Part shown: positions 1 to 5,547 of the stretch, piece after piece
Layout: each line of letters opens with the position of its first letter
How positions within the stretch are numbered: position 1 is the stretch's first letter
DNA from: Nitrospira sp.
GTDB taxonomy: Bacteria > UBA9089 > CG2-30-40-21 > SBAY01
Length of the DNA stretch: 10,017 nucleotides
Assembly (NCBI GenBank): GCA_005239945.1
Contig: SBAY01000126.1
Location: 1-10,017 of the forward strand
Reading direction: 5' to 3'
Notes under the pieces: generated by a model
Told to the model about the DNA's origin: nothing
The model's database searches: none
What the model saw: the letters and a program-made list of their open reading frames with translations, nothing else
Position numbers and translations under genes: made by a program

Positions 1-113
1 CACAGGCGAAGCCTACCCTTTTTAAATTAACATACCATCTTGTCCCCGAATCCTACCTTAAAAAGAAGAACCCTGAAAATTTACTCTTCAGAACTGATTC
101 GTGCAAAAGTTAG

Positions 114-142
114 TTGACAATACTTCTGGTAAATGTTATACT
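114..142 (+). promoter_or_regulatory. sigma70 promoter of the UPF0175/PIN toxin-antitoxin operon
   Basis: A perfect -35 box TTGACA (114-119) and a -10 box TATACT (137-142) are separated by exactly 17 bp. An extended -10 TGN (134-136) lies directly before the -10 box. Transcription should start near 149, giving a leader of about 33 nt before the ATG at 182. This is the best promoter in the window and matches the expectation that TA operons are strongly transcribed and then autorepressed. No clear operator palindrome was seen, so autoregulation is only assumed from the family. Confidence 0.8.
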
Positions 143-167
143 AAATCAGATTGTAAAATTGATTTTT

Positions 168-173
168 AAGGAG
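168..173 (+). promoter_or_regulatory. Shine-Dalgarno that fixes the start of the UPF0175 gene
   Basis: AAGGAG at 168-173 overlaps the first base of a possible GTG start at 173, so it cannot serve that codon. It lies 8 nt upstream of the ATG at 182, an ideal spacing. The ATG at 182 is therefore the likely start, three codons downstream of the longest open frame. Confidence 0.75.
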
Positions 174-181
174 TGGAAAAA

Positions 182-484
182 ATGTTGAGAAGTGTTTCAA
201 CTGACCTTTCTTGGGAAATGGAGCAGATTGAAAAAATTAGTAGAGAAAATCCAGCAATATTTGAAAGGGTTCTGCCACAGCTCTGGAAATTAGCACCAGA
301 TTTACAACAATCAGTGGTAATTGGTGCTTATCTTGACAACCAGATTAGTTTAGCTAAAGCAGCAGAAATGCTTGGGCTTACCAGACGAGAATTAGAACAG
401 CAATTTGTTGAAAAAGGGATTCCAATTCGTCAACTATCTAAAGAAGATGTAATAGCAGAGGTAAAATCTGCTCGGAAGTTTTAA
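182..484 (+). CDS. UPF0175 family antitoxin (HTH DNA-binding)
   Basis: A protein of 100 residues from the ATG at 182; a GTG at 173 would add three residues but has no usable ribosome site. The central part (about residues 55-75, ISLAKAAEMLGLTRRELEQQ) reads as a helix-turn-helix. It is followed by the family-typical short C-terminal segment GIPIRQLSKEDV. Known of the family: UPF0175 proteins are small antitoxins that bind their own promoter and neutralise a PIN-fold toxin encoded next door. Here the stop is 3 nt from the PIN gene and a strong promoter lies upstream, which is exactly that layout. The N-terminal 50 residues are helical and acidic, with no motif I can name. The family call is confident from the HTH plus context; the biochemical role is inferred. 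Confidence 0.85.
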   Translation: MLRSVSTDLSWEMEQIEKISRENPAIFERVLPQLWKLAPDLQQSVVIGAYLDNQISLAKAAEMLGLTRRELEQQFVEKGIPIRQLSKEDVIAEVKSARKF

Positions 485-487
485 AAA

Positions 488-973
488 ATGAGTTCAAAAG
501 TCATTGTTGACAATACAATCTTAAGTAACTTTGCCAGTGTAGAAAAGCTTCATCTTCTCAAAAAGGCATTTTCTGAACCACTGGTAATTGCCAGAGAGGT
601 CAAAGAGGAATATCAAGTTGGTGTAAGAAAAAGGATAATCCCAGATTGTGATCTGAGTTGGCTTGAGGAAGTTCATTGTGTAACAGATGTAGAAAAAGAA
701 CAATTCAGTTTGATGAGGAGTAAACTTGCCAATGGAGAAGCCTCTTCGATTGCTATTGCCTTATGTAGAAACTATAAACTGTTAACTGACGATCTGGATG
801 CCAGAAGGACTGCACAGCGAAAAGGGATTAATGTGTCAGGTACGATTGGGGTATTGGCCAATCTGGTTCAAAATGATCTTCTTGGTTTAGAAGAGGCAAA
901 TCATCTATTAAGGGCTATGATAAATAAAGGATTCTTTTCACCTGTAAGTATCCTGGATGATTGTCTAAGTTAA
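488..973 (+). CDS. PIN-fold toxin, DUF3368 type (putative ribonuclease)
   Basis: A protein of 161 residues, the usual length for DUF3368 PIN-like proteins. PIN-fold acidic residues are visible: the N-terminal strand VIVDNTILSNF with D8, an E-rich EVKEEY (E38-E41), the GEASSIAIA helix with E84, and LLTDDLDARRTA with D101/D102/D104. VSGTIGVL (116-123) is the typical DUF3368 ending motif. Such proteins are Mg-dependent RNases that act as toxins in the cytoplasm when not held by the antitoxin. The start ATG lies 3 nt after the antitoxin stop, with GGAAG at 474-478 as a 9-nt-spaced ribosome site, so the two are co-translated. All key acids are present and the frame is intact, so the toxin is probably functional. 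The RNA target cannot be read from sequence. Confidence 0.87.
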   Translation: MSSKVIVDNTILSNFASVEKLHLLKKAFSEPLVIAREVKEEYQVGVRKRIIPDCDLSWLEEVHCVTDVEKEQFSLMRSKLANGEASSIAIALCRNYKLLTDDLDARRTAQRKGINVSGTIGVLANLVQNDLLGLEEANHLLRAMINKGFFSPVSILDDCLS

Positions 974-1035
974 TTGGACAAGAGAAAAAGGAACAATATA
1001 TGAATAGAATGCTTAAAATGTGCCCCTACCTCTCC

Positions 1036-1205
1036 TACCCCGTGCCCAATTACCCTAATGTGACTTTGCTACCTGGGACGAGCCAATTCAAACACTATGC
1101 CCTGAATGTGGTTATATGGTCGTTAAACGCAAAAGTAAAAGTGGCATGGAGATATTAACCTGCGCCCGTAAAGGATGTAATTATGAAAAGGTAGATAATC
1201 GGTAA
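1036..1205 (+). pseudogene. topA: relic of the C-terminal zinc-ribbon region of DNA topoisomerase I, frameshifted
   Basis: The frame beginning at 1059 reads CDFATWDEPIQTLCPECGY, then a basic KRKSKSG stretch, then LTCARKGCNYEKVDNR and TAA at 1203-1205. This is the classic final TopA Cys4 ribbon pattern (YPxCDF-x-x-WDxPI ... CPxCG ... C-x4-C). Immediately upstream, 1036-1058 continues the homology in a different frame (YPVPNYPN). One missing base around 1057-1059 would join the two as YPNCDFATW. The rest of TopA (Toprim and the catalytic tyrosine domain) is absent; the PIN toxin gene ends only about 60 bp upstream. I see no start codon or ribosome site serving the second frame. It is best read as a decaying 3' remnant of a topA gene. 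A spliced-in small zinc-ribbon gene is less likely because of the frameshift. Confidence 0.75.
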
Positions 1206-1267
1206 TATACAATAATTCTAATTATGGAATACAATGGTTTGTAATAACTGTTCTGCCTGAAAATATG

Positions 1268-1307
1268 TAGAGTTAAGAGAATTTTAGGCAAAAACTTTTG
1301 ACGGAAC
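1268..1307. repeat. 40-bp perfect direct repeat, copy 1 (left of HEPN/MNT), hairpin-forming
   Basis: This 40-bp stretch, from TAGAGTTAAG to TTGACGGAAC, is identical base for base to 2071-2110, with the copies starting 803 bp apart. Inside it GTTAAGAG (1272-1279) can pair with CTTTTGAC (1295-1302) with two G-U wobbles, and an inner TTTT can pair with AAAA, so the transcript or single strand could form a stem-loop. The flanks of the two copies are essentially unrelated, so the repeat ends are sharp. It lies just upstream of the HEPN gene. Confidence 0.9.
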
Positions 1308-1331
1308 TTGGTATTCTGAAAGAAGAAGGAT

Positions 1332-1724
1332 ATGGATAAAAAAGAAAGGATTGATTACTGGTTGAATTCTGCAGCACATGACTTTGATGTGGCTGAGACA
1401 CTTTTTAATAACAAGAAATATGACTGGTGTTTATTTATTGGACATCTTGTGATAGAAAAGGTGTTAAAGGCATTCTATTCAAGGGATACAAGTGAGTCAC
1501 CGCCGTTGACTCATAATCTTGTAAGGCTGGCAGAAAATACAACTTTATCTTTATCAGATGAACAAAAACAATTATTAGGAGAGATAAATCGTTTTAATGT
1601 TGAGATAAGGTATCCTGACTACAAACAGGTTATTTACAAACTCTGCACAAAAGAATTCACAGAGGAATATTTTACAAAGATAAAGGAAATGTATAAATGG
1701 CTACTGTCACAGATGAAGCAATAG
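1332..1724 (+). CDS. HEPN domain protein, HepT-like toxin of a HEPN/MNT module
   Basis: A protein of 130 residues, the normal single-domain HEPN (PF05168-like) length. Features read directly: N-terminal YWLNSAAHDFDVAETLF helix, the conserved second helix FIGHLVIEKVLKAFY, the HNLVRLAE segment (61-68) and the late INRFNVEIRYPDY block (85-97). HEPN toxins of the HepT/MntA type are ribonucleases silenced by the MNT partner, which adds AMP groups near the active site. The canonical R-x(4-6)-H catalytic pair is not evident here; the protein has the RYPDY variant instead. Nuclease activity is therefore uncertain, and an alternative is a non-nuclease HEPN partner. The ribosome site is poor, as AAGGA sits only 1 nt from the ATG. 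The gene overlaps the MNT gene by 28 bp. Confidence 0.88.
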   Translation: MDKKERIDYWLNSAAHDFDVAETLFNNKKYDWCLFIGHLVIEKVLKAFYSRDTSESPPLTHNLVRLAENTTLSLSDEQKQLLGEINRFNVEIRYPDYKQVIYKLCTKEFTEEYFTKIKEMYKWLLSQMKQ

Positions 1725-2017
1725 AAGTTTTAAAAAAATTCCTTAAATTGGTAGAGTCAACCCATATTAGGATTGAAAAGGCCATATTGTTTGGTTCTTA
1801 TGCAAAAGGGTATGCTGGAAAATGGAGCGATATAGATGTTGCTATAATCTCTTCTAATTTTTCAGGAATACCATTTTATGACAGCAAAATGCTAAATCCA
1901 TTTTTATTAAAGATTGACTCCAGAATTGAACTGCATCCTTTCAGACCTGAAGATTTCACTGAAGGAAACGATTTTGTTAAAGAGATAATAAAAACAGGTA
2001 TGGAGATTAAGACTTGA
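1697..2017 (+). CDS. MNT-type minimal nucleotidyltransferase, MntA-like antitoxin
   Basis: A protein of 106 residues, typical for minimal nucleotidyltransferases. The polymerase-beta signature GSYAKGYAGKWSDIDVAI is complete: G33-S34, ten residues, then D45-x-D47. The third acid is probably E78 in RIELHPF. In characterised HEPN/MNT pairs this enzyme uses ATP to AMPylate the HEPN toxin and so neutralises it. The start ATG lies inside the HEPN gene in another frame, with AAGGA (1683-1687) 9 nt upstream; the 28-bp overlap implies translational coupling and matched dosage. The catalytic triad appears intact. The pair is enclosed by the two 40-bp repeats, suggesting it moves or is maintained as a cassette. 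Confidence 0.9.
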   Translation: MATVTDEAIEVLKKFLKLVESTHIRIEKAILFGSYAKGYAGKWSDIDVAIISSNFSGIPFYDSKMLNPFLLKIDSRIELHPFRPEDFTEGNDFVKEIIKTGMEIKT

Positions 2018-2070
2018 CTGTTATACTCTGAAGTTTTGTGATTTTATTGAATAAATTCACGAAATTCCAG

Positions 2071-2110
2071 TAGAGTTAAGAGAATTTTAGGCAAAAACTT
2101 TTGACGGAAC
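2071..2110. repeat. 40-bp perfect direct repeat, copy 2 (right of HEPN/MNT)
   Basis: This copy is identical to 1268-1307. It sits 53 bp after the MNT stop and 24 bp before the start of the CPBP protease gene. The same imperfect hairpin (GTTAAGAG with CTTTTGAC) is preserved. No open reading frame and no convincing promoter or T-run terminator coincides with it, although a short T-run (2115-2120) follows and might let this copy act as a weak terminator for the HEPN/MNT transcript. Confidence 0.9.
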
Positions 2111-2134
2111 CCTGTTTTTTAGTAGGCAAAAGAT

Positions 2135-2827
2135 ATGAAGCTAAATAAAAACCCAATACTAATTTCTGTTATACTAACCTTAATTGCCCTTGCTGAAACC
2201 TTTTTATTCCCTTGGTCCCCATTCATATTGATATATGCAATCCTTACAATTTTGATTCCTATAACAGCTAAAAAATGCTATTTTGGCTCTTTCAAAAAAA
2301 CATTTTCACAATACTGGCAAGTTTTTCTAATGACTTCAGCAATGTTAGTAGTTTGGGATCCCTTAATTACAACTTTCGGATATGAATTAATTCTAAAAAA
2401 GTTTAATTTAGAAACAAACCCCTTTTATTCGTTAATGGCTGCATTACCTGTTTTTATTACAACAGTTAGTAAAAAATTAAATATAGCTGTTCAATCTGGA
2501 GAGTTATTTTTTATTTTTTCATTACTTATTTGGGCACCAATAGGTGAAGAGTTATTCTACCGTGGCTATCTTCAAGGTAATCTTAGAGAAAAAATGCCGT
2601 TTAAAAAAGCTTTATTCATAACAACATCTTTATTTGCTATTCGTCATAGTTTTCATCTACTATTTTTATATCCGAATATTCCTATGATATCCTGCTTGAT
2701 ATGGATTATTATAGCTTTTGGTAGTAGTATATTACTTGGTTATTTATATGAAAAAACTAAATCTTTATATTTACCAATATTAGCACATTTTTTGGTGAAC
2801 CTTATTGGGGCAATATGCTCTCTTTAA
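2135..2827 (+). CDS. CPBP-family intramembrane glutamic endopeptidase homologue
   Basis: A hydrophobic protein of 230 residues with roughly six to eight membrane segments. The three CPBP (Abi/Rce1-like, PF02517) motifs are present in order: GEELFYRG (EE at 138-139, R143), FxxxH in FAIRHSFH (F167, H171), and HxxxN in HFLVN (H218, N222). Family members cleave within membranes or process prenylated or bacteriocin-like peptides, and many bacterial ones are linked to immunity or stress; the substrate here is unknown. No bacteriocin precursor was found beside it. The ribosome site is weak (TAGG at 2123-2126) and no clear promoter was seen. The gene is more AT-rich than xerC downstream, consistent with acquisition. 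It stands alone between the repeat-bounded TA module and xerC. Confidence 0.88.
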   Translation: MKLNKNPILISVILTLIALAETFLFPWSPFILIYAILTILIPITAKKCYFGSFKKTFSQYWQVFLMTSAMLVVWDPLITTFGYELILKKFNLETNPFYSLMAALPVFITTVSKKLNIAVQSGELFFIFSLLIWAPIGEELFYRGYLQGNLREKMPFKKALFITTSLFAIRHSFHLLFLYPNIPMISCLIWIIIAFGSSILLGYLYEKTKSLYLPILAHFLVNLIGAICSL

Positions 2828-2843
2828 TGAAATAACTACCTAA

Positions 2844-2897
2844 TACTCTGTGTTGCTCTTCGATTGAATAGTAACAGAGTACTAATTATACTCTGAA
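2844..2897 (+). promoter_or_regulatory. putative xerC promoter inside an inverted repeat
   Basis: A -35 TTGAAT (2864-2869) and a -10 TATACT (2887-2892) are spaced 17 bp apart, giving a start near 2899 and a leader of about 50 nt to the xerC ATG. The inverted repeat TACTCTGT (2844-2851) / ACAGAGTA (2874-2881) brackets the -35 box and the spacer, so it could be an operator. The hairpin lacks a T-run, making a terminator less likely. Promoter elements are read directly; a regulatory role for the repeat is inference. Confidence 0.5.
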
Positions 2898-2949
2898 CGG
2901 TTACAATATATTAAAGTGGTAGATTCGATCTGTCGATATTTATATAAGA

Positions 2950-3843
2950 ATGAAATATTTAGATGACTTTTTGTTATATTTAAAAATAGAAAAAGATACC
3001 TCTTATCATACACAACGAGCCTATAGAGCCGATTTGTCTCTAACCGATGAATTTATAAAAAAAGTAACCAACACAAGGCTTGAATTAGGTCATCCCGAGG
3101 TTGATACCTCGCTGATAAGGCAATATCTTGCTGAACTTCAGAAAGAGAATTATTCTCGTTCAAGTATTGCTCGAAAATTAGCCAGTCTGCGCGCCTATTT
3201 TAAATTTTTATGCAAAAAAGGCTACCTCAAAACAAATCCTGCCAAAGGTATATTTACCCCAAAATTAGCCCAGAAACTACCAACCTTTCTATACCCAAAA
3301 GAGGTCGTGAATCTGATTGAAACAGCAAACAATTTAACGGTATTGGCTCTACGAGACAGGGCGATTCTGGAAATACTTTATTCCACCGGAATAAGGGTAA
3401 GTGAATTAGTAGGTATTAACCTGACGGATATAGACTGGACAAGCGAAATCGTAAATGTATCAGGAAAAGGTAATAAGGAGCGGGTTGTCCCTATTGGTTC
3501 TTATGCCCTGGCGGCTATTAAAGAATATCTGGCTCGACGCCATGAGTTACTTAAGAGGAATTCATCCCAGGCCTTAATTTTAAATGCCAGGGGAGGACGG
3601 TTAACTTCAAGAGGGATTGGACTTATTGTTCAGAAATATGCCTGCCTATTGTCTATCTCAAAACATATCAGCCCTCATACCTTCAGACATACATTTGCTA
3701 CCCATCTTTTAGATGCCGGTGCGGATTTAAGATTAGTTCAGGAATTATTAGGACATGCCAGTCTTTCTACAACCCAAATTTATACCCATCTGACCACAGA
3801 ACGACTTAAATCTGTCTATGACAGGACACATCCACGGGCATAA
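2950..3843 (+). CDS. xerC: XerC-like tyrosine recombinase
   Basis: A protein of 297 residues, the expected XerC/XerD length. The N-terminal core-binding (SAM-like) domain spans about residues 1-90 and the catalytic domain about 112-297. All six active-site residues are visible: R149 in STGIRVSEL, K173 in SGKGNKERVVPIG, H243 and R246 in HTFRHTFATHLLDAG, H269 in LLGHASL, and the nucleophile Y278 in TTQIYTHL. Xer recombinases resolve chromosome dimers at dif near division, usually as a XerC-XerD pair. The short linker between domains and the intact length argue for a housekeeping Xer rather than a phage or integron integrase; XerD or an archaeal-type single Xer cannot be excluded. A topA relic lies upstream, and topA-xerC adjacency is common, which favours the XerC label. 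The ATG at 2950 has little Shine-Dalgarno. Confidence 0.85.
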   Translation: MKYLDDFLLYLKIEKDTSYHTQRAYRADLSLTDEFIKKVTNTRLELGHPEVDTSLIRQYLAELQKENYSRSSIARKLASLRAYFKFLCKKGYLKTNPAKGIFTPKLAQKLPTFLYPKEVVNLIETANNLTVLALRDRAILEILYSTGIRVSELVGINLTDIDWTSEIVNVSGKGNKERVVPIGSYALAAIKEYLARRHELLKRNSSQALILNARGGRLTSRGIGLIVQKYACLLSISKHISPHTFRHTFATHLLDAGADLRLVQELLGHASLSTTQIYTHLTTERLKSVYDRTHPRA

Positions 3844-3847
3844 ATCA

Positions 3848-3875
3848 AGTGAAAAGTGAAAAACGAAAAGTAAAA
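3848..3875. repeat. short A-rich tandem repeat (7-bp period)
   Basis: Directly after the xerC stop there are four imperfect heptamers: AGTGAAA, AGTGAAA, AACGAAA, AGTAAAA. The reverse complement is T-rich. No hairpin accompanies it, so it is not an evident terminator; it looks like slippage-prone intergenic DNA. Confidence 0.6.
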
Positions 3876-3975
3876 AGTTATTTGTTTGTAATCGGTTAAG
3901 GAGTAGTGGGAAAAGTTGTGTTTAACGGGGTTTGGGAGCGGGGTTCGTTTTTTTCTTTTCCCAAAACCAAAATTC

Positions 3976-4142
3976 GGTGGTGTCCCACTATAGCTTAATC
4001 TTTGTAGTTAAACGCCTAAAAAGGTGTAAAAAGGGGGATATGGAGATAAGGAGATTTAGTTTGTTTGTAATACCATTTTGTTCTATCCCCATATCTCCAT
4101 ATCTCCTTTTTTTACCTAAATTAGCTATTTAGGGACACCACC
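3976..4142. mobile_element. MITE-like fold-back element, non-coding, about 167 bp
   Basis: The ends are perfect 11-bp inverted repeats, GGTGGTGTCCC (3976-3986) and GGGACACCACC (4132-4142), extendable outward by TCG/CGA with a one-base slip. A second, longer pair of arms lies inside: about 4023-4054 (GGGGGATATGGAGATAAGG core) and 4085-4116 (CCCCATATCTCCATATCTCC core), 32 bp each and mostly complementary, around a 30-nt loop. The whole unit can fold into one long hairpin. No transposase frame fits within it, so it would have to be moved by an enzyme encoded elsewhere. No clear target-site duplication was seen. It fills most of the gap between the convergent xerC and porV-like genes and could also act as a bidirectional terminator. 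No gene is supported in 3844-4167. Confidence 0.7.
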
Positions 4143-4167
4143 CGATAAAATTCACCAACTACAAAAA

Positions 4168-5535
4168 TTATTTGCTCACAAAGACATAACATACCCAACC
4201 TACTGTGCCATCTGGTAATAATACCTTATAGTACCATTTCTTAGAATCATCCAAAAGCATAAGTTTTGTGTCCTTAGAAACTGTAGTTAACTTCTCATAG
4301 GTAGCTCCTGGCCCTGACCAAATAACAACTTCATCCACTAATACAGTTATCTGTTTCTTTGGCACAATAACTTTTTCTGAAGGTACTTCTACAGGCGGTT
4401 CAATCTTAGGTAATAATTCAGGTCTTATTGGTGTAATGGGTTTTTTCTCTGGTTTGATTTCTGGTTTAATTTCTGGTTTAATCTCTGGAACAATTTCTGG
4501 AAGAATCGGTTTAATTTCTACCTCAGGTTTTTCTTCTGGAATAACGATTGGTACCTCTTTTGGTGGAACTGGAGGAATAACAAGTGGTGGCACTTCCTCT
4601 TCAACAGGCGTTAATTTCATCAAAAATGAAACTCGATGTGTATCCCCTAAATCGCCGTAAGGCACATAGGCATAATCTAAGAAATATGTATTGCCAAAAC
4701 CTAATCCAAATCCTCCTGTCAGACCCACGGAACTACTTTCATACAAATCTAATTTCTGGTCTTTGGTTTGATGTCTATAGCCCAATCGTAAGGCAAGTAT
4801 ATTACCAATTTTTGATTCTACACCAAAACAAATTAATGGGTCATTGTCGATCGGTTTATTCATATCCAGGGCTAAGGTTATACCTTTATTTTTATAAGCT
4901 ATGCCTGCCTTTAAGTTTAGTGGTAAAGAAAATCCATCATTGACGAATTTTATCTTTGTCCCTATATTTTGCACAGCTAAACCAAAATTAACAAATTTAC
5001 CTGGTTTATATAGCAATCCAAAATCACCGCCAACCCCCATAGCCGAGATATCGGCAATCTTTTGATTTATATATTTCAAATTGGCACCAACCAGAAACTC
5101 ACTCTTCAAGGCCCGGGCAAACGATACAGTTAGACCCATATCTTCTGCCTTAAATGTTCCTACCACTGTTTTATCTTTTTTAATCTCCTGCATCTCACCT
5201 TCGTTCAGGTAAATGATTGAAACCCCAACAGCCCCATTATCAGACGGCTGTAAATAGCCTAAATATCCACCTTTAATCTCCTCAAACCAATCTTTATAGA
5301 CAGTGGATAGTTGAAATTCTTTTAGCTGGGCTAATCCTGCCGGATTCCAGTAGGCGGCATTAGCATCATCGGCTACGGCACAAAATGCCTCGCCTAATCC
5401 TGCCGGTCTGGCACCAATACCAATCTTTAAGAAATTAGCCGCAGTTACCCCGGGCTTCTTTGTACTCGCAGAAAGTACACAAGGATGAATAATCAATATA
5501 CTTATTATTAATATGGCTACTATTCTACTACTCAT
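4168..5535 (-). CDS. PorV/PorQ-family outer-membrane barrel with Pro-rich linker and C-terminal SH3b domain
   Basis: A protein of 455 residues. It starts with a signal peptide (about 1-23, hydrophobic AILIISILIIHPCVLSA). The PorV/PorQ hallmark FLKIGIGARPAGLGEAF (36-52) and DDANAAYWNPAGLA follow, then alternating barrel strands to about residue 309. PorV-type proteins sit in the outer membrane and, in T9SS, collect exported cargo by its C-terminal domain. Residues 310-395 form a Pro/Glu/Lys/Ile linker with PEIK tetrapeptides. Residues 396-455 read as a bacterial SH3 domain (VLVDEVVIWSGPGATYEKL ... GTVGWVCYVFVS). The SH3b tail is not part of classical PorV and may reach into the periplasm to hold peptidoglycan (inference). 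The ATG has a near-perfect TAAGGAGG site and lies 9 bp after the upstream cargo-like gene, clearly one operon. Confidence 0.85.
   Translation of the reverse strand: MSSRIVAILIISILIIHPCVLSASTKKPGVTAANFLKIGIGARPAGLGEAFCAVADDANAAYWNPAGLAQLKEFQLSTVYKDWFEEIKGGYLGYLQPSDNGAVGVSIIYLNEGEMQEIKKDKTVVGTFKAEDMGLTVSFARALKSEFLVGANLKYINQKIADISAMGVGGDFGLLYKPGKFVNFGLAVQNIGTKIKFVNDGFSLPLNLKAGIAYKNKGITLALDMNKPIDNDPLICFGVESKIGNILALRLGYRHQTKDQKLDLYESSSVGLTGGFGLGFGNTYFLDYAYVPYGDLGDTHRVSFLMKLTPVEEEVPPLVIPPVPPKEVPIVIPEEKPEVEIKPILPEIVPEIKPEIKPEIKPEKKPITPIRPELLPKIEPPVEVPSEKVIVPKKQITVLVDEVVIWSGPGATYEKLTTVSKDTKLMLLDDSKKWYYKVLLPDGTVGWVCYVFVSK
4448..4507 (-). repeat. 12-bp tandem repeat encoding PEIK units
   Basis: Five 12-bp units, each starting with TCTGG on the plus strand (4448, 4460, 4472, 4484, 4496), encode the PEIKPEIKPEIK stretch (and the degenerate PEIV unit) of the linker in the PorV-like protein. 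Units two and three are almost identical. The period is a multiple of three, so expansion or contraction keeps the frame and only changes linker length. Confidence 0.85.
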
Positions 5536-5539
5536 CTTT

Positions 5540-5547
5540 CCTCCTTA
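5540..5547 (-). promoter_or_regulatory. strong Shine-Dalgarno of the PorV-like gene, overlapping the upstream stop codon
   Basis: On the minus strand the sequence reads TAAGGAGG (5547 down to 5540). Its first three bases, TAA, are the stop codon of the large upstream gene, and the ATG follows 4 nt after the run. The stop and ribosome site being fused implies translational coupling of the two genes. Confidence 0.85.

Noticed and set aside
3..113. Open frame from the left edge (36 codons ending TAG at 111-113), possible 3' end of an upstream plus-strand gene
   Set aside because: It contains no recognisable motif and is short enough to be open by chance in AT-rich DNA. It ends right at the -35 box of the TA promoter, which would suit a real gene end, but nothing more supports it.
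173..181. GTG at 173 as start of the UPF0175 gene
   Set aside because: The only ribosome site (AAGGAG, 168-173) overlaps that codon and is correctly spaced for the ATG at 182 instead.
961..1158. 65-residue open frame as a real small protein
   Set aside because: It overlaps the PIN gene end, and past about 1058 it reads out of frame across the topA zinc-ribbon relic. It is a by-product of the frameshift.
1298..1303. TTGACG in each 40-bp repeat as a -35 box for the following gene
   Set aside because: Neither copy has an acceptable -10 box 16-18 bp downstream.
1268..2110. The 40-bp repeats as integron attC sites around a gene cassette
   Set aside because: attC sites have RYYYAAC before GTTRRRY. 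Here GTT precedes AAC, the boxes do not match consensus, the site is short, and no integron integrase is in the window (the XerC lacks reason to be an IntI).
3932..4132. 66-residue open frame between xerC and the PorV-like gene
   Set aside because: It lies mostly within the fold-back element, has low-complexity composition and no ribosome site.
4436..4943. Plus-strand open frames across the PorV-like gene, including a Gly/Ser/Ile repeat protein
   Set aside because: They are antisense shadows of the PEIK-type linker and barrel; the minus-strand gene has a signal peptide, clear domains and a strong ribosome site.
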